Notes: a model not told the origin generated them from the letters alone. 7,122 nt of DNA from Planctomycetota bacterium (GCA_016200125.1 JACQFK010000053.1:1-7122); one strand, 5' to 3'. Shown: positions 1 to 6,294, counted from the first letter of the stretch. Numbers and translations: made by a program.

Positions 1-288
1 GAGGAGGCGGACCGGATGCGCAAGCTCCCCGATCCGGCGAAGAAGTTCGTCGACGGGATCCTGGCCACGGTGAAGGAGCGGCTGGCCAGCGTGTACGAGC
101 GGATGCTCCGCAAGCAGCTCAAGACGGCCGAGTACTACGACTGGAAGGGCCTGCCCTGGTCGGCGGAGCCCTATTACATCGCCATCCTCCAGGACGAGGC
201 GACGTTCCGCAAGACGCTGCCTTCCTTCCCCGTGACCCGCGCGGCCCAGCGGGCCCGCCAGCGGCTGACCGAACTGACGAAGCAGTGA
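1..288 (+). CDS. BamD-like outer-membrane assembly lipoprotein, C-terminal fragment
   Basis: The frame is open from the first base of the window (E-E-A-D-R before the Met at 16), so this is most likely the 3' end of a longer gene and not a 90-residue protein starting at 16. The segment reads as a TPR-type helical repeat: R-L-A-S-V-Y-E-R-M-L-R-K-Q followed by K-T-A-E-Y-Y-D-W-K-G, then a second helix A-E-P-Y-Y-I-A-I-L-Q and a final A-x-x-A-R-x-R-L-T-E-L. This resembles the C-terminal repeats of BamD/ComL proteins, where an 'AEYY-x-x-x-G-x-x-x-A-A' helix pair is followed by 'yP-x-t-x-x-A'. BamD is a periplasm-facing lipoprotein of the BAM complex that inserts beta-barrel proteins into the outer membrane. 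The stop TGA at 286-288 overlaps the GTG start of the lptE-like gene, which points to translational coupling and shared envelope function. The call rests on a partial repeat pattern; a generic TPR protein is the alternative. Confidence 0.55.
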   Translation, partial: EEADRMRKLPDPAKKFVDGILATVKERLASVYERMLRKQLKTAEYYDWKGLPWSAEPYYIAILQDEATFRKTLPSFPVTRAAQRARQRLTELTKQ

Positions 289-752
289 TCCGACGACTGT
301 CCCTCCTCCTGGGCCTCGCCGCCTCCTCGTGCGGCTACGAGATCGGGAACCTTTACGAGATCCGCGACGTTAAAGTGGACGTCTTCGAGAATCACAGCGA
401 ACGGCGGACCCAGGAGTTCGATCTGACCGACGCGGTGGTTCACGAGATTGCCTCGCGGGGGATCCGCGTTAATGCTAGAGATGCCGCGTATACGCTCAAG
501 GGGCGGATTGTCGACGTCCGCACCCCGTCGCTGGTCGACCAGAAGAACACCGACCTGGTGGTCGTCGGCTCCCTCGTGTTCTCCCTGGAGATCCGCCTGA
601 TGGATTCGAACGGGAACGAAGTGTGGAAGGATGCCCGCGTGGAATCGGCCTCGTTCTCGCAGGCCCGGGGCGAGTCCTTCGAGACCGCCCGCCAGAAGGT
701 CTTCGACCGCCTGGCGCGCTGGGTGGTGGCCCATCTGGAAAAGCAGTGGTAG
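285..752 (+). CDS. lptE: LPS-assembly lipoprotein LptE
   Basis: A 155-residue exported lipoprotein of the LptE type, the plug partner of LptD that delivers lipopolysaccharide to the outer leaflet. Visible features: a short signal peptide M-I-R-R then a hydrophobic stretch ending at Cys16, followed by G-Y, the typical 'C-G-Y' opening of LptE proteins; V-F-E-N at 33-36; D-L-T-D-A-V-V-H-E-I at 46-55, matching the 'lT-x-al-x-x-el' helix of the family; then A-Y-T-L-K-G-R-I-V-D-V at 68-78, matching the 'aD-x-x-L-x-G-x-I' strand. The residue at -3 of the lipobox is Ala, a little off consensus. The start is GTG at 285, overlapping the upstream stop as GTGA; there is no strong Shine-Dalgarno, as expected for a coupled gene. 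Length is in the family's usual range. The BamD-like gene before it and ftsH after it fit an envelope-biogenesis cluster. Sequence conservation in LptE is low, so the call depends on pattern and context. Confidence 0.75.
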   Translation: MIRRLSLLLGLAASSCGYEIGNLYEIRDVKVDVFENHSERRTQEFDLTDAVVHEIASRGIRVNARDAAYTLKGRIVDVRTPSLVDQKNTDLVVVGSLVFSLEIRLMDSNGNEVWKDARVESASFSQARGESFETARQKVFDRLARWVVAHLEKQW

Positions 753-772
753 CCCCGGCGCTGGTTTTCGTG

Positions 773-788
773 TAGACTAGTTAGTCTA
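773..788. promoter_or_regulatory. perfect 16-nt palindrome in the ftsH leader, possible operator
   Basis: TAGACTAGTTAGTCTA consists of two 7-base arms (773-779 and 782-788) around a central GT. It is AT-rich in an otherwise GC-rich region, sits between the lptE stop (752) and the ftsH start (801), and its right end touches the Shine-Dalgarno. The 2-nt centre makes an RNA hairpin or terminator unlikely; a binding site for a dimeric regulator is more natural. No regulator is identified, so the function is inferred from symmetry and position only. Confidence 0.4.
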
Positions 789-792
789 AGGA
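788..792 (+). promoter_or_regulatory. ribosome binding site of ftsH
   Basis: AAGGA lies 8 nt before the ATG at 801, a well-spaced Shine-Dalgarno. It fixes the FtsH start and overlaps the end of the 773-788 palindrome, so a protein bound there could also affect translation or transcription start. Confidence 0.7.
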
Positions 793-800
793 CCGAGTTC

Positions 801-2132
801 ATGGATTTCGACGACGACCTGCAGCCCAAGGAAGAGCCCCGCCCGCGGAAGCCGCGGAGCTTCCTGCTCCTCCTCATCCTCATCTTTATCGCCGTCATGA
901 TGGTGGTGTGGACCCGCTCCAGCTTCGCCCCGGGCCGCATGGCCGAGGTGTCGATCGAGGAGTTCCTGGAGCTGAAGAAGACCGGCGCCATCGCCAGCGT
1001 GACGGTCGAGGGCGAAGAACTGACCGCCGAGATGCAGAAGGGCGGCTACGTCAAGGACAACCACAGCTACAAGCGGATCCACGCGATCGTGCCGCCGGCC
1101 TATCTCATCGAGGAGAAGGGCTTCAAGCAGCTCTCCGAGGGCATCCCGGCCGCGAATTTCTCCTATTCGAAGCGCGACACGGTGTTCACCCAGATCCTGG
1201 TGTCCTTCATCCCCTGGGTCATCATCCTGCTCGTCGCCTGGTACTTCTTCTTCCGCCAGATCCGCGCGAGCGGCGGCCCCGGCAACATCCTGTCCTTCGG
1301 CAAGAGCCGCGCCCGCTTCATCACCGCCGACAAGATCAAGACCACCTTCGCGGACGTGGCGGGCATCGAGGAGGCCAAGGAGGAGGTCGGCGAGATCGTC
1401 GAGTTCCTGAAGAACCCCCAGAAGTTCGCCAAGGTCGGCGGACGCATCCCGCACGGCGTCCTGCTGATCGGCCCCCCCGGCACGGGCAAGACCCTGCTGG
1501 CCAAGGCCATCGCCGGCGAGGCGGGCGTGCCCTTCCTGTCGATCTCGGGCTCGGACTTCGTCGAGATGTTCGTCGGCGTGGGCGCGTCGCGCGTTCGCGA
1601 CCTCTTCCGCCAGGCGAAGGAGAACTCGCCCTGCATCATCTTCCTGGACGAGATCGACGCCGTCGGGCGGCGCCGCGGCACCGGCCTCGGCGGCGGCCAC
1701 GACGAGCGCGAGCAGACGCTCAACCAGATCCTCGTCGAGATGGACGGCTTTGACACCGACGAGGGCATCATCGTCATGGCGGCGACCAACCGCCACGACG
1801 TGCTCGACCCGGCGCTCCTGCGTCCCGGGCGCTTCGACCGCCAGGTGGTCGTCGACCTGCCCGACGTCAAGGGCCGCGAGGAGATCCTCAAGATCCACGC
1901 CCCATCGCCCGCGCCACCCCGATGTTCAGCGGCGCCGACCTCGCCTCGCTCATCAACGAGGCGGCGATCATGGCGACGATGCACAAGAAGGACGCCGTCG
2001 AGCTGGCCGACCTCGAGGAGGCGCGCGACAAGGTCCTCTGGGGCCGCCAGAAGAAGTCGCGCGTCGTGGTCGAGGAGGAGCGGCGGATCACCGCCTACCA
2101 CGAGGCGGGCCACACGCTCGTCGGATCGATGA
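801..2132 (+). CDS. ftsH: ATP-dependent zinc metalloprotease FtsH, N-terminal part (frameshifted gene)
   Basis: Membrane-anchored AAA+ protease that extracts and degrades membrane and regulatory proteins; this frame holds the membrane and ATPase part. Order: cytoplasmic N-terminus, transmembrane helix about 21-37, an external domain, second transmembrane helix about 129-150, then the AAA module. Walker A G-P-P-G-T-G-K-T is at 224-231, the pore loop F257-V-G follows in F-V-E-M-F-V-G-V-G, Walker B I-I-F-L-D-E-I-D is at 279-286, and the second region of homology carries the arginine fingers R341 and R344 in [10 protein letters not shown]. Authentic FtsH sequence ends at K-I-H-A (about position 1901). 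The remaining 76 residues to the TAG-type end at 2132 are a GC-rich out-of-frame tail rich in S, R and P and are not FtsH. The family sequence resumes in another frame (see the C-terminal part). An intact protein would be about 670 residues, normal for FtsH. The start is the ATG with a good Shine-Dalgarno. Confidence 0.93.
   Translation: MDFDDDLQPKEEPRPRKPRSFLLLLILIFIAVMMVVWTRSSFAPGRMAEVSIEEFLELKKTGAIASVTVEGEELTAEMQKGGYVKDNHSYKRIHAIVPPAYLIEEKGFKQLSEGIPAANFSYSKRDTVFTQILVSFIPWVIILLVAWYFFFRQIRASGGPGNILSFGKSRARFITADKIKTTFADVAGIEEAKEEVGEIVEFLKNPQKFAKVGGRIPHGVLLIGPPGTGKTLLAKAIAGEAGVPFLSISGSDFVEMFVGVGASRVRDLFRQAKENSPCIIFLDEIDAVGRRRGTGLGGGHDEREQTLNQILVEMDGFDTDEGIIVMAATNRHDVLDPALLRPGRFDRQVVVDLPDVKGREEILKIHAPSPAPPRCSAAPTSPRSSTRRRSWRRCTRRTPSSWPTSRRRATRSSGAARRSRASWSRRSGGSPPTTRRATRSSDR
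1898..1904 (+). other. frameshift/deletion junction inside ftsH
   Basis: Upstream codons read K-I-H-A in the frame of the 801 start; immediately after, [14 protein letters not shown] reads in a different frame. FtsH proteins normally carry about 12 residues between these motifs (pattern K-V-H-x-x-x-x-P-L-A-x-D-V-D-x-x-x-I-A-R-x-T-P). The frame change requires a loss of 1 modulo 3 bases, so about 37 nt (or 34) are missing. The break falls in a run of C (GCCCC), so it may be a true deletion or an assembly/sequencing fault. Confidence 0.85.
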
Positions 2133-2779
2133 TCCCCGAGTGCGACCCGGTCCACAAGGTGACGATCATCCCGCGCGGCCGGATGGGCGGCGCGACGATG
2201 TCGCTGCCGGAGCGCGACCAGTTCACCCACTCGAAGAAGTACTGCGAGGCGCAGCTGGCCATGATGTTCGGCGGCCGCGTGGCGGAGGAGCTCTGCTTCT
2301 CCGAGATCACCTCCGGCGCCAGCAACGACATCCAGAAGGCCACCGAGCTCGCCCGCCGCATGGTCTGCCAGTTCGGCATGAGCGAGAAGCTCGGCCCGAT
2401 CTCCTACTCCGACGAGGAGGAGCACCTCTTCCTCGGCCGCGAGATCGCCCGCACGCGGACCCACAGCGAGGAGACCGCGAGGCTCATCGACTCCGAGATC
2501 CACCGCTTCATCGACATCGCCCACCAGCGGGCCAAGGGCATCATCTCCGAGAACCGCGAGAAGCTCGAGGCGATCGCCCAGGCGCTCCTGAAGTACGAGC
2601 TGGTCTCCGGCGAGGAGGTGCGGATGCTCCTCCGCGGCGAGAAGATCGACGAGCTCAAGGACGCCGAGGCCGCCGAGGAGAAGGCGCGGATGGACAAGGG
2701 CCGCAGCGACCCGACGTCCCGCCCGGCCGCCGGCTGGAAGCCCGGCGGCGACGCCCTGCCCGGCCCCCAGCAGGCCTGA
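1922..2779 (+). CDS. ftsH: ATP-dependent zinc metalloprotease FtsH, C-terminal peptidase part (frameshifted gene)
   Basis: Continuation of FtsH in the second frame: AAA lid ([14 protein letters not shown]) followed by the M41 peptidase domain. Numbering from the ATG at 1922, the zinc motif H60-E-A-G-H64 supplies two histidine ligands and the catalytic Glu61; the third ligand is Asp136 in S-G-A-S-N-D. The [16 protein letters not shown] segment is also typical. The tail after about residue 250 is charged, then Gly/Pro-rich, and ends at TGA 2777-2779. FtsH homology already starts at 1901, before this ATG, and no Shine-Dalgarno precedes 1922, so this is a broken piece of the 801 gene and not an independently started gene, though internal re-initiation cannot be excluded. 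All catalytic residues are intact, which suggests that the break is recent or artefactual. Confidence 0.92.
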   Translation: MFSGADLASLINEAAIMATMHKKDAVELADLEEARDKVLWGRQKKSRVVVEEERRITAYHEAGHTLVGSMIPECDPVHKVTIIPRGRMGGATMSLPERDQFTHSKKYCEAQLAMMFGGRVAEELCFSEITSGASNDIQKATELARRMVCQFGMSEKLGPISYSDEEEHLFLGREIARTRTHSEETARLIDSEIHRFIDIAHQRAKGIISENREKLEAIAQALLKYELVSGEEVRMLLRGEKIDELKDAEAAEEKARMDKGRSDPTSRPAAGWKPGGDALPGPQQA

Positions 2780-2851
2780 GCGCCCCGGAGTCTTTTTCCA
2801 TTTCCGAAGATTCGGCGTTACCTTGCTCCCCCTCCGCTCATGGGTTGCCAT

Positions 2852-2857
2852 GGAGGG
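2852..2857 (+). promoter_or_regulatory. ribosome binding site choosing the start at 2865
   Basis: GGAGGG lies 7 nt before ATG 2865. It favours this start over the in-frame TTG at 2823 and ATG at 2850, and the resulting protein begins directly with a clean lipoprotein signal peptide. Confidence 0.7.
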
Positions 2858-2864
2858 TTCACCC

Positions 2865-5114
2865 ATGGACGCTCGGGAGCGGGATCGCGCGGGACTCCGG
2901 TTCGCCCTGCTGCTGCTGCTGTTCGCCCTGGCTCCGGCCTGCAAGACCGGATCGGGGGGCGCCGCGCCCCCCGGGGGCGGAGGGTCTCTGCCGGTCATCG
3001 GATCCTTCACCGCGCTTCCCGGCTCCCTCCCGGCCGGGGGCGGCCCGGTCACGCTCGACTGGTCGATCACGGGCGCGGACCAGATCTCCATCGACCACGG
3101 CGTGGGTACGGTCACCGGCACGACCGCGCCGGCCTCGGTCGCCTCGACGACGATCTTCACGATCACCGCGTCGAACAGCTCGGGCAGCGCGACGAGAAGC
3201 GTCGTCGTCAGCGTCGCGCCTTCCGCGAGCGCGCCGGTGATCCTCTTCTTCACCGCGAGCCCCGTCAACCTGCCCGCGGGGGGCGGCACGGTCACCCTGG
3301 CCTGGCAGGTCCAGAACGCCTCGACCCTCTCGATCGATCACGGCGTGGGCGCGGTCGCCGGGACCTCGACGACGCTGTCGGTCGCCGCGACCACGATCTT
3401 CACGCTGACCGCCGCCAACGGGTCCGGGACGACCACCGCCCTGGCCGCCGCGGTCGTCGGGCAGTATCCCTCCTCCCACGGCGGCCGCTCGGTCGCGATG
3501 ATCGCGCCGTCGGGCGGGGAGCTCTTCGCCGCTCCCACGACGCTCCGCCTCGTGGGCTCCGGGCGCGACCCCAACGTCTACACCAACTCGCCGTCGCCCG
3601 GCCTGGGCGGCAACGCCTCCAAGGTTCAGTTCTTCGTCGACGACACGATGGTCCTCGAAGTCCTCGGGTCGAACGCCGAGTACTGGATCTTCAAGGGCTT
3701 CGTCTCCGGCATCGCGGCCGGGCGGCACCGCGTCTGGCTCCGCGGCATCTACGTCAGCCCCGCCGAGGTGCTCGACAGCCCGCCCATGATCATCGACGTG
3801 GTCGACCCTCCCCCGCCCGCGCAGACCGTCACCCTGAGCGCCGACGTCGTGCTCTCCGGGAGCACGGGGTACGAGCTGATGGGCGCCCCCGGGGCGCGCA
3901 TCCGGCTCAACGGCAACGGCCACAAGATCAGCGGAACCACGAGCGGACCCCTGACCCTCAAGTTCGTCGACGTCTTCGACCTCGGCGACCGGGCCGACAC
4001 GAGCAGCCCTTCGATCAACGTCACGACCACGGGGACCGTGACGATCGAGGACTCGGTCCTCGACACGAGCAACCCGCTGCATTTCTCGCTGGGGGCCGCC
4101 GCCCCCGCCTCGGTCCGGAAGAACCTGTTCCGCTCCAACATGCGCCAGCCGATCGGCCAGTACCCGGGCGGCCCCACCTCCTTCCCGGTGATCCAGTTCG
4201 GAGGCTCGTCGACGGGCGCCAAGACCTTCGCGGGGAACAACGTGGGCGCCGGCTGGGTCGAGTTCGACGGCGTCACCGCCTGGCTCGTGGGGGGCGACAC
4301 GGACGCCGACAGCAACATCCTCATCGGCCCGCGGGTGGGGATCTCCGTCCAGAACTCGGGAGCGGTCCAGGTCCGGCGCAACTACAGCCATCACGTCTAC
4401 ACGGGCGGCTGGAGCCAGGGCTGCAACTTCGAGCTCCAGGGCTCTCCGACGATCACGGTGGAGCACAACATCGTCTCGGGCAGCTCCTGGCCGGTCCGCG
4501 GCGTGGGCTGCGAGTTCCGCTACAATCTGGTCCTCGACGCCGGCCACCAGTGGCTCTGGGCGGATTCCACGAACGGCTCGATCCACCACAACGTCTTCGC
4601 GGGCGGCGACGAGGACGTGGGCGGGATCTACGCGCTCTACAATCCGCAGAACGTGCGGATCTTCAACAACACCTTCGACGGCCAGGGCCGGTCGAGCATC
4701 TCCGCGATCCTGAAGATGACCGGCGGCGCGGTCTCGCTGACCTCGAACCTCTTCATGAACGACCCGGTGTCGTCGCCCGTCTCGATCACGGGCGGCACCC
4801 TCACGGCGGACTACAACCTCTTCTCGAACACGATGGCGCCGAACTACTCCGACGGCCGCACCCCCGCGCACGACCTGACGGGCAACGCGATGCTGACGGC
4901 GCCTCCCCCGGTCCCCTTCGACCTCGACGAGGTCGGGCTCTGGAGGCGGACGCTGACGGTCCGGGACGCGCTCACTCTCTACCGGGCCCGCTACACTCCG
5001 CTGGCCGGAAGTCCCGCGATCGACGCGGGCGACCCCGCGGGCGGCTCCGGCAACGACGTGGGCGCGGTGGGTTCGGGACAGGCCAACGCCCTGGACAAGT
5101 TCGGGCAGTTCTAG
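2865..5114 (+). CDS. exported lipoprotein with Ig-like repeats and right-handed parallel beta-helix
   Basis: A 749-residue surface or periplasmic lipoprotein of unknown function. The signal peptide has charged residues, then a Leu-rich core (five CTG codons in a row), and ends L-A-P-A-Cys26. A Gly/Pro linker leads to two tandem Ig-like repeats at about 43-118 and 124-200, 81 residues apart, each with S-I-D-H-G-V-G in the middle. A third beta-rich domain spans about 208-315 (K-V-Q-F-F-V-D-D, as in bacterial Ig folds). From about 320 to 655 lies a parallel beta-helix: asparagines recur at turns (N420, N506, N535, N554, N576, N602, N628, N651), about 19-29 residues apart in the later coils. The C-terminus has [15 protein letters not shown] (from 713), a cap often seen in such proteins. 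Related folds bind or cleave polysaccharides, but no catalytic motif is recognised, so no enzyme activity is claimed. It faces the minus-strand zinc-ribbon gene and ends in the shared CTAG. Confidence 0.85.
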   Translation: MDARERDRAGLRFALLLLLFALAPACKTGSGGAAPPGGGGSLPVIGSFTALPGSLPAGGGPVTLDWSITGADQISIDHGVGTVTGTTAPASVASTTIFTITASNSSGSATRSVVVSVAPSASAPVILFFTASPVNLPAGGGTVTLAWQVQNASTLSIDHGVGAVAGTSTTLSVAATTIFTLTAANGSGTTTALAAAVVGQYPSSHGGRSVAMIAPSGGELFAAPTTLRLVGSGRDPNVYTNSPSPGLGGNASKVQFFVDDTMVLEVLGSNAEYWIFKGFVSGIAAGRHRVWLRGIYVSPAEVLDSPPMIIDVVDPPPPAQTVTLSADVVLSGSTGYELMGAPGARIRLNGNGHKISGTTSGPLTLKFVDVFDLGDRADTSSPSINVTTTGTVTIEDSVLDTSNPLHFSLGAAAPASVRKNLFRSNMRQPIGQYPGGPTSFPVIQFGGSSTGAKTFAGNNVGAGWVEFDGVTAWLVGGDTDADSNILIGPRVGISVQNSGAVQVRRNYSHHVYTGGWSQGCNFELQGSPTITVEHNIVSGSSWPVRGVGCEFRYNLVLDAGHQWLWADSTNGSIHHNVFAGGDEDVGGIYALYNPQNVRIFNNTFDGQGRSSISAILKMTGGAVSLTSNLFMNDPVSSPVSITGGTLTADYNLFSNTMAPNYSDGRTPAHDLTGNAMLTAPPPVPFDLDEVGLWRRTLTVRDALTLYRARYTPLAGSPAIDAGDPAGGSGNDVGAVGSGQANALDKFGQF

Positions 5115-5581
5115 AGAGGCTGCTTGGGCTTGAGCTGCGACTGAAGCCTCTTCCTCCGCAGCAGGAGCCACACGGTGGCGGCCACCAGGGCCACGCAGAT
5201 CGGCAGGGCGGCGAGGAGCGGGATGTGCAGCATCAGCCCGCCGCCGCTGAGCACGAGGGTGAAGAGCACCCCGAGCCCGATCACGACCATGGTGTTCTGC
5301 TGCGACTCGCTCTGGCGGACGAACTCCCCCACCGCGTGCGGGACGGCGGCGGTGGCGATCGGGGTGGCGTCGCCCGGCGGAGCGCCCGCGGGCGGAGGCG
5401 GCGGTGCGGGCGCCGGAGGCGCGCCGGGGGCCGGGGGCGTGCCGGGCGTGAGGAGCTGCACCTGGGAGCCCTCGACGTGAAGGACGCGGGCGCCGCAGCG
5501 CGGACAGCGCATCTTCCGCTTCGTGAACTTGTCGTCGACGGAGCATCCGCCCTTGCACGACGGACAGGTGAACTGGATCAA
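5111..5581 (-). CDS. zinc-ribbon membrane protein of unknown function
   Basis: A 156-residue protein. The N-terminus is a zinc ribbon with C6-x-x-C9 and C26-x-x-C29 (C-P-S-C ... C-P-R-C), the common 'F-x-C-P-x-C ... C-P-x-C-G' form found ahead of membrane domains in many planctomycete proteins. A linker of about 40 residues made mostly of Pro, Ala and Gly follows, then a short polar stretch and two hydrophobic segments (V-V-I-G-L-G-V-L-F... and P-L-L-A-A-L-P-I-C-V-A-L...) ending in a basic tail, probably two transmembrane helices with both ends in the cytoplasm. The start codon is TTG (5581-5579); the next Met is inside the zinc ribbon, so TTG is needed to keep the first CxxC, and a purine-rich site supports it. 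The stop TAG uses the same CTAG as the convergent beta-helix gene. The role is unknown; a sensor or scaffold function would be a guess. Confidence 0.75.
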   Translation of the reverse strand: MIQFTCPSCKGGCSVDDKFTKRKMRCPRCGARVLHVEGSQVQLLTPGTPPAPGAPPAPAPPPPPAGAPPGDATPIATAAVPHAVGEFVRQSESQQNTMVVIGLGVLFTLVLSGGGLMLHIPLLAALPICVALVAATVWLLLRRKRLQSQLKPKQPL

Positions 5582-5588
5582 GGCCGCA

Positions 5589-5596
5589 CCCCTTCC
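5589..5596 (-). promoter_or_regulatory. ribosome binding site supporting a TTG start
   Basis: On the minus strand GGAAGGGG lies 7 nt ahead of the TTG start at 5581. It supports the use of this non-ATG start codon for the zinc-ribbon protein. Confidence 0.55.
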
Positions 5597-5605
5597 GAAC
5601 GCCCC

Positions 5606-5623
5606 TTCTTTGTATCACAAGAA
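5606..5623. promoter_or_regulatory. imperfect inverted repeat in the divergent intergenic region
   Basis: The 108 nt between the zinc-ribbon gene (minus) and msrB (plus) must hold two divergent promoters. Within it TTCTT-T-GT / ATC / AC-AAGAA forms a 7-bp inverted repeat with one unpaired T (5611). Its location between divergent starts suits a regulator site, but the symmetry is imperfect and no family is recognised. Confidence 0.3.
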
Positions 5624-5653
5624 ACGCCGGGGTCGAATCCGCGCCGCCGATTT

Positions 5654-5661
5654 GCTATCCT
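5654..5661 (+). promoter_or_regulatory. possible extended -10 promoter element for msrB
   Basis: GCTATCCT preceded by T gives TG-C-TATCCT, an extended -10-like element about 28 nt before the msrB ATG. No convincing -35 is seen. Tentative. Confidence 0.25.
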
Positions 5662-5689
5662 TCAGGGGGAATCGGCGTAGAGTGATTGC

Positions 5690-6238
5690 ATGAGAACAGC
5701 GGCGGGATTCGCGGGAACAGCGGCGCTGGCCGTCCTGACGGCCCTCGCCGCCTGCTCGCCCGACGCCGCTCCGCGAGGAGAGGTCAGCATGAAGCCCAGA
5801 CCGAAAGTCGAGTGCGTGGACTGCAACACCCCCGCGGTCGACGCCGCCGCCCTTCCCGCCAGCGAGGATGAGTGGAAGAAGAAGCTCACGCCCGACCAGT
5901 TCTACATCCTCCGCCGCAAAGGGACCGAGCCTCCCTACACGGGCAAGCTCCTGCATCACAGCGGGGACGGCTTCTACGCCTGCGCGGGCTGCGGGCAGAA
6001 GCTCTACGACTCGAAGACCAAGTACGACTCCTGCGGATGGCCGTCGTTCTGGGACGCGATCCCCGGCACGGTCGACAAGCATCCGGACCTCGAAGCGACC
6101 TGCTCTCGCTGCGGCGGCCACCTGGGCCACATCTTCGACGACGGCCCGCCGCCCACCGGCAAGCGCCACTGAATCAACTCGATCTCGCTCCAGTTTGTGG
6201 AGCGGACGGAAAAGGCCCGGGACGGCGTCAAGCAGTAA
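5690..6238 (+). CDS. msrB: peptide-methionine (R)-S-oxide reductase MsrB, lipoprotein, probable selenoprotein (UGA 6170-6172 read as Sec161)
   Basis: MsrB reduces methionine-R-sulfoxide in proteins. The signal peptide ends in a classical lipobox L-A-A-Cys22, so the enzyme is membrane-anchored outside the cytoplasm. Core motifs: W62-x-x-x-L-T-P-x-Q-F, R-x-x-G-T-E-P-P-Y at 76-83, zinc cysteines C98/C101 and C138/C141, C115-G-W-P-S-F (resolving Cys; one residue shorter than the usual S-G-C-G-W), H-L-G-H-I-F-D-D-G-P at 144-153 and P-T-G-K-R-H at 155-160. The next codon is TGA, exactly where the catalytic Cys of R-Y-C-I-N-S stands. The frame then continues I-N-S-I-S-L-Q-F-V-E, the family's C-terminus, to TAA, giving 182 residues. 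With conventional decoding the protein ends at 6172 (160 residues) without its nucleophile. A hairpin at 6186-6204 fits a bacterial SECIS. Other genes here end in TGA, so UGA is not generally a sense codon. The alternative is a TGC-to-TGA error or mutation. An extra C42-x-x-C45 near the N-terminus is unexplained. The Shine-Dalgarno is weak. Confidence 0.85.
6185..6205 (+). promoter_or_regulatory. candidate bacterial SECIS hairpin in msrB
   Basis: CGCTCCA (6186-6192) pairs perfectly with TGGAGCG (6198-6204) around the loop GTTTG (6193-6197), and a U-G pair (6185/6205) can extend it. The loop begins with G, 20 nt after the TGA ends. Bacterial SECIS elements are known as short stems directly behind the UGA with a G at the start of a small apical loop, at about 16-37 nt distance, so geometry and loop agree. 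The hairpin lies within coding sequence, as bacterial SECIS elements do. Confidence 0.65.
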
Positions 6239-6262
6239 GCTCCGGCAAGGCGCTTTCCCTTG

Positions 6263-6287
6263 ATTCTCGATTCCCAATTCTCGATTC
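6263..6287. repeat. short tandem direct repeat ATTCTCGATTC
   Basis: ATTCTCGATTC occurs at 6263-6273 and again at 6277-6287 (14-nt period), followed by a partial ATTC copy further on. The tract is pyrimidine-rich and much lower in GC than its surroundings. It fills the short gap between the msrB TAA (6238) and the folP ATG (6295), in the place where a Shine-Dalgarno would be expected, and none is present. Confidence 0.6.
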
Positions 6288-6294
6288 TCATTCC

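Noticed and set aside
1898..1925. Programmed ribosomal frameshift in ftsH
   Set aside because: About 12 conserved residues are missing, which a frameshift would not restore; a deletion or assembly fault explains it better.
2804..2815. CCGAA-GA-TTCGG inverted repeat after ftsH as a terminator
   Set aside because: Only 5-bp arms with a 2-nt centre and no T-run behind it; the T-rich stretch lies in front. Not enough for a terminator call.
2909..2923. CTG trinucleotide run
   Set aside because: It encodes the leucine core of the signal peptide and needs no other explanation.
786..3295. Antisense open frames opposite ftsH
   Set aside because: They mirror the codon structure of FtsH and contain no recognisable domain.
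2859..5618. Long antisense open frame opposite the beta-helix gene
   Set aside because: GC-rich shadow with Arg/Ala/Asp-rich composition, no motifs, and it overlaps the real minus-strand zinc-ribbon gene in another frame.
2840..5680. Very long open frame on the plus strand across the beta-helix gene and beyond
   Set aside because: Its translation is Arg/Gly/Pro-rich low-complexity sequence, typical of an off-frame reading of GC-rich DNA; the correct frame has a signal peptide and domain structure.
6170..6172. Genome-wide reassignment of UGA as a sense codon
   Set aside because: UGA ends the BamD-like gene, ftsH and folP at the expected family C-termini, so only a local recoding is plausible.
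5872..6294. Upstream extension of the folP frame into msrB
   Set aside because: The frame is merely open; the translation has no DHPS similarity and overlaps msrB, while the ATG at 6295 gives the normal family length.
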